Assembly (NCBI GenBank): GCA_019022495.1
Contig: JAFEKR010000005.1
Location: 3,162,001 to 3,226,000, forward strand
Direction: 5' to 3'
Length of the DNA stretch: 64,000 nt
Source of the DNA: Epichloe hybrida
Taxonomy: Eukaryota > Ascomycota > Sordariomycetes > Hypocreales > Clavicipitaceae
Positions 60,204 through 64,000 of this stretch are shown here, piece by piece (position 1 is the first letter of the stretch; the number at the start of each line of letters is the position of its first letter). Position numbers and translations under genes: made by a program. Below the pieces are notes generated by a model. That model did no database searches. It was not told the DNA's origin and saw nothing but the letters and a program-made list of their open reading frames with translations.

Positions 60204-62994
60204 TTTCCTTTTTATAGAAGGGAAAAGCTTCTATAGCCACAATGAATTCCTTTTTATAGAAGGGAAAAGCTTCTATCTCGTAGATCCTTCCTTTTTTATA
60301 GAAGGGAAGTCTTCTGTATTTGAAATTAATTCCTTTTTATAGAAGGGAAAAAGCTTCTATCTCACGGGTCCTTCCTTTTTTATAGAAGGGAAGTCTTCTA
60401 AATTCGCATATAAAGTAACCTAAAAGGAATTTATAGTGATAGAGCCAGGTTTATAACCTATTGAAATGCAGGGAGCTAGTTACCAGCTAGCAATAGCTAT
60501 ACAAGTGCAAGCTCTACGGTCAGGGACTGATAGGGCCGCAACGTTAATTTGATTAACGCAACGCAACGGAAGGTTATGGCAGTTATTAACTAATAGAATT
60601 CAATTTAGATTACTTTTATGATATCTTATAGAGCAATAGAATTGATTTTAGATACGTTATACGGGCAATGCAGCTGTTGTTAGTTAAGAGAACTAGCTAT
60701 CTAGCTAGTTAAAAAGATCTTCTTCCTCTCATAGACCTACTAACCTTATTAGTAGATCTAGGCCGCTAACGGGGTCTTATAGGCTACTTTTGATTTTCCG
60801 CAAAATTCATTTGTATGCAAAAACCAAAAAATTAACTCACCACTATACTAGCTAGCAACCCATATGCACTAACTTTTAGTCCAAAAAATAACCTTATATA
60901 AAAAGAAAGCCCTGTCTTTAAGCTTTAATTTACTATATATAAAACTTTTGTATAACCTCTAGATAAAGAGAAAATCGTTATTAAAGATAGCTATAGGGTA
61001 AGCTATGTGTAGGGTAACCTGCTTACGTCACCCTAGCTTATATTACCCTAGCTTACCTAATTACTAGTAGCGTGGTTGTGGCTACACTTGCAGCCATAAC
61101 ACAATTGACTAATTAGTTATCCACACGGTCGGTCGCAGCTGTTAACAGCTGCGACGCAGCCATTGATAGCTACCCTCGCGACCGTTGACAGCTGCAGTGC
61201 AGCTGTCAGGCTTGCAATGCAAGCTAGTAATAAAAAGGTTCTTTAACTAGAAAAGGGCTAAAAATAGGTCTTATTTTTAACAAAAGCTATTAGTATAATA
61301 GGGATTGTTATGGGGGTTTATGTAAGGGTTTAAGTAATCTCTAGGGTTAAGGAAGGTTAATTTCTAGGGTAGGTTATTAGGGCTATTAGTATTAAGGCTC
61401 TAGGGGTTTAGAAGATTATAGTCTTTCTTATAATCTTTCCTATGACTAAAGGGGCATTAAGGTTTAATAAAGCACTTCCTTAAGCAATACTAGGATTAAA
61501 TATCCTAGGCCTTGCCTAACAAGAACGCTGTAATCTCGTAGAGAATTACGTAATTCTCTAATAATATCCTTAGATGCCCTTTTAAAGGTATCTTTAGACT
61601 AGCCTTTAAAGTCCTCTTAGAATAATTCCTATAGGTTATTATCTCTCTAACCTTAATACTTACTAAGGTTAATAAATCTCGTAATTTAGTTATTAAGCTT
61701 AAGCTATATAGTAGTCTCTGGATCTAGCTTAATAGATTCTTTCTAGTTATATAAGAAGTTATAAGTAAGCTATTAAAGGCGTGGGGGTAATTTATGCCTT
61801 TAAGGTCTCTTAGGGGTGATAATCAGAGCCTTGCTATTACTAGCAGCCCTTCCTCTTATAAAAGGTCTAGATTTCTCTGCTATCTTTAACTATCAAAGGA
61901 ATATTTAAGCTATTATTCTTTGTTACTAATTAAGCTCCTGTTTTTGCCTGTTGCTATTACAAGGGTTTTCTTTCACTTTTTAGGAGTATTATTACTCTAA
62001 TAGTTTTCTTTCACTTTTTAGGAGCGTTATTACTTTAATAAAATTAGAAGATCATAAAAACAGGGAAAACATAATAAAAGAAGAATAGTAAAAGTAATAA
62101 TAGGAATAAATTAATAGGGATAAAGAAAGTAATAGAAGTACTAAAAGTAGCTAAAAGTAATAAGAAAAATAATAAGGAATTAATAGGAATTACCCTTCCT
62201 ATTTTTTAGGAAAAGGAAGGAGGGAGGTAATCTCTCTTTCTTACTAATAAGCATAGGGCAAATAGCACTAATAATAAAGGGGGCAAAAAACAAGCTATAG
62301 ATGCTTATACAAACAGATTAAAGGTCTATTGGATAAAGGGAATATTTATAGAGAAGTTATAGATATATTAGCTAGCTTAGCTAAGGTTATTTAACGTTAG
62401 GTTTAAAATAAATGCCTTACGGTAATAGATTTAGTTATTTAGTTAGTTTTCTTATAATAGATAATAGAATTAACAATTAACAACAATATCCTAGATAGAT
62501 ATAACAAAGTTATATCCCTAAGCCTAAGGGTTAATAGATTAATTCCTTAGAAGTCTAATAAGCCTATAACTAGGATTCTAGTCTCTCTTCCTTTAGCATA
62601 CTTATGTAGTTATGCCTCTCTACCATAATAACTATTATAGTATAACAAGGGGTAGTAGTAGTAGTATCTATAGAAATATCTTTTCTTATAATACCTAGCT
62701 TATCTATAGTTATAAAGTTAATTACTAATTAGTGTTAGTTACACTAAGGTGCTTACGTAGGTAATAGGATAATCCTATAATATTAAAGTTAATAATAGAT
62801 AGATTCTAGCTAGGAAAAGGGGAAGAAAAGAGGGAAAGTCTAGATGCTAGGAAAGTAAGCGAAACACGTGTGTGGGGCAAAAGAGGGGGTGGCGAATTAG
62901 TGCAGCTAATCGCATCGCGTGCATCGCGCCAGACCCACAATTCAGTCCGGTCTTTGGCCACGATTAAACCAATGAAGATCCGAAGGAATTAACA

Positions 62995-63333
62995 GTAAGA
63001 TTAAAGGGCTTTTCTTAAACTTAAAGTAGCTTATATATAAATAATATATATAGCTATAGTTTTTTAAGTAAATAAACTTATTTTTTATAGTAAAGAGCTT
63101 AGGAATAATAAGAGTAATAATATAAGGAAACTAAAGGTATAATAGAATTTAAAAAGTAATTCCTAAAGTTAAGGGGGGAAAAAGTATATAATATAGTAAG
63201 AAGCTATAAGTAATTTAAAGGTAAAGGTAAGCTACTAGTTATTATTATTTTAATATTAGCTACTACCTAGTAAGTAACTATATACTAGCTAGTAAAGGCT
63301 ATTTAAAAGCCTAGCTATAAGTAAGGGGATAAT
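62995..63333 (+). other. Gypsy D 3' untranslated segment
   Basis: A TA-rich segment between the Copia B insertion and the right LTR of Gypsy D. It should be the 3' non-coding region of Gypsy D and ends in its polypurine tract (GTAAGGGGATAAT). No frame is visible. Confidence 0.6.
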
Positions 63334-63534
63334 TATAAGGCTTACTTATAATACTAGTGCGCTAGCACACTACCTAGTAAGTATACCATACCCTAGGGCT
63401 AGGTTTACATAATACTAGCAAGCTACTAGCTATAAGCTAGTGACTTACACGCATAACACACTTAGACCTAGTAAGCTTTAGTCAATATACAAACGCCCCT
63501 ATACCTCTTGCCTAGCTATCCCTTTGTTCTCACA

Positions 63535-64000
63535 GCTTTATATAACTCTTTTACTCTTTATTAAGCTAAAGTATATAATATTACCTTTAATTATAAATTT
63601 ACTATTAGTGTAGTCTTTATTAGCTAGGATAAGTATATATCCTAGTTATAAGAATAAGTCCTAGTTATTAGTAAATAATCTATTTATAAAGGCAAAGAGC
63701 TTTACTTTCTTAAGGTCTATTAGGATAAATATTAGGCCTCTTTCTAGGTAATTTATTTACTACTTTAGATAGTAATTAAAGGCTTTTATATCTTCTAGGG
63801 TTAGCTCTTAGTGCTATGTGGTAATAAATAGATTAAAGCAAGCCTTTAGTTAGTATATTAAGGTAATGTAAGCGCCTTAGGCCCTTTGCTTAACGTATTT
63901 ACGCTTTAATTTAATTATTAGGACTAATTCTAACTTATTACTCTGCCCCTTTTACTATATCTTAATAGTATTATTCTCTAGTATAATAATACCTCTATTA
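63535..64000 (-). pseudogene. Copia F RNase H/RT remnant at window edge
   Basis: Minus-strand Copia RNase H-like sequence with stops continues across the Gypsy D insertion from about 24333. It is colinear with Copia A near 30090-30290 and Copia B near 48430-48650 (for example a shared CTCTTTATTAAGC block and an AAATAATCTATTTA block). The element is cut off by the end of the window. Confidence 0.6.

Larger units (their letters stand above)
52708..61282 (-). mobile_element. Copia E LTR retrotransposon, interrupted by hAT2
   Basis: LTRs lie at 52708-53510 (803 bp) and 60459-61282 (824 bp; it has a 21-bp extra stretch around CGACGCAGC). The duplication AAAGC is at 52703-52707 and 61283-61287. 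The ends are TGTTAAAAATA...TTTCAATA in element orientation, CAATA being a RIP form of CAACA. A polypurine tract (AGAGGGGG on the minus strand, 53511-53518) abuts the 3' LTR. Copia A near 42160-42190 shows the empty target site. Without hAT2 it is about 7.1 kb. It keeps the longest residual open frames of the nest. Confidence 0.9.
48100..61960 (-). pseudogene. Copia B gag-pol remnant (split by Copia E)
   Basis: The minus-strand RNase H end near 48121-48300 is better preserved than in Copia A (VRWINSNDNLADAITKSLLN), with Trp and the active-site-like NLADAITK intact. The rest is stop-ridden. The 5' part lies at about 61290-61960, on the other side of Copia E. Confidence 0.6.
47618..62994 (-). 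mobile_element. Copia B LTR retrotransposon, interrupted by Copia E
   Basis: LTRs of 262 bp lie at 47618-47879 and 62733-62994, with 5-bp duplications GTAAG at 47613-47617 and 62995-62999. Without Copia E it is about 6.8 kb. It is the same family and orientation as Copia A, and the two can be aligned block by block. It is inserted in Gypsy D between the chromodomain and the right LTR. Confidence 0.9.
24338..63534 (+). mobile_element. Gypsy D chromovirus LTR retrotransposon, host of three nested insertions
   Basis: LTRs of 201 bp lie at 24338-24538 (starting TGTGAGGCCCACTCAC) and 63334-63534 (ending TTGTTCTCACA). They are flanked by the 5-bp duplication GCTTT at 24333-24337 and 63535-63539. 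A purine-rich tract (AAGGGGATAAT) precedes the right LTR, giving plus orientation. After removing the hAT1, LINE-like and Copia B insertions the element is about 6.6 kb, normal for Ty3/Gypsy. The reading order is gag, reverse transcriptase, RNase H, integrase, chromodomain. It is RIP-inactivated throughout. Confidence 0.88.
23222..64000 (-). mobile_element. Copia F LTR retrotransposon (partial, leaves the window), outermost element
   Basis: A TGTTGG... terminus begins at 23222. The candidate 3' LTR (minus-strand orientation) runs to about 23507, ending TTTTAATA (RIP form of ..AACA). It is followed by a pyrimidine-rich tract aligned with the same junction in Copia A and B. On the minus strand at about 24010-24190 the end of a Copia RNase H is readable despite stops (KEKYLIINIIAL, then INKENNLANTF, resembling ..INKENNLADTF). 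The upstream half of the same RNase H resumes at about 63540-63640 (IYFSLIKSKRV), on the far side of Gypsy D. The element therefore spans the whole nest and continues past 64000. Its 5' half is not visible. Confidence 0.65.

Overview
The window looks like nuclear DNA of a filamentous ascomycete (Pezizomycotina, probably a sordariomycete; the order is a guess). The genes are intron-poor, with short introns of about 47-105 nt, GTAAGT/GTATGT-type donors and CTGAC/CTAAC branch points. The proteins are typical fungal orthologs, and the repeats carry the signature of repeat-induced point mutation (RIP: CpA/TpG turned into TpA).

Positions 1-19,250 are gene-dense euchromatin. In order they hold: a three-exon single-pass membrane protein with cytoplasmic PY motifs (+); ribosomal stalk protein P2 (-); the histone chaperone SPT2 (+); a NUFIP1/Rsa1-type CCCH zinc-finger protein (-); the RNA polymerase III subunit Rpc25 (+); EMC3 (-); the signal peptidase subunit Spc2/SPC25 (+); MMS19/Met18 (-); the F1-ATPase assembly factor Atp11 (+); and a small cysteine-rich, Kex2-type secreted protein (-). 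Most are housekeeping genes arranged as alternating divergent and convergent pairs. They do not form one pathway, although EMC3 and Spc2 both act at the ER membrane and share a 342-bp divergent promoter.

Positions 19,250-22,440 are a transition zone: a LINE/SINE-like insertion with a 12-bp target-site duplication and a frame-scrambled gene remnant.

From about 22,440 to the end the DNA is extremely TA-rich and contains no intact gene. Target-site duplications resolve it into a five-deep nest of transposons. Copia F (starts 23,222, leaves the window) contains chromovirus Gypsy D (24,338-63,534). Gypsy D contains three insertions: (i) hAT1 (28,227-44,927), which contains Copia A (29,280-43,882), which contains Gypsy C (31,528-39,342); (ii) a second, shorter LINE/SINE-like copy (44,949-45,455); (iii) Copia B (47,618-62,994), which contains Copia E (52,708-61,282), which contains hAT2 (57,617-59,129). 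Copia A and Copia B are the same family, and so are hAT1 and hAT2.

The main points of interest are: a non-autonomous hAT family whose ends are built from TGTAA pentamer arrays; a RIP pattern that spares the outer edges of each element; the paired LINE/SINE-like copies with a conserved 3' stem-loop; and a secreted candidate effector at the edge of the heterochromatic block.
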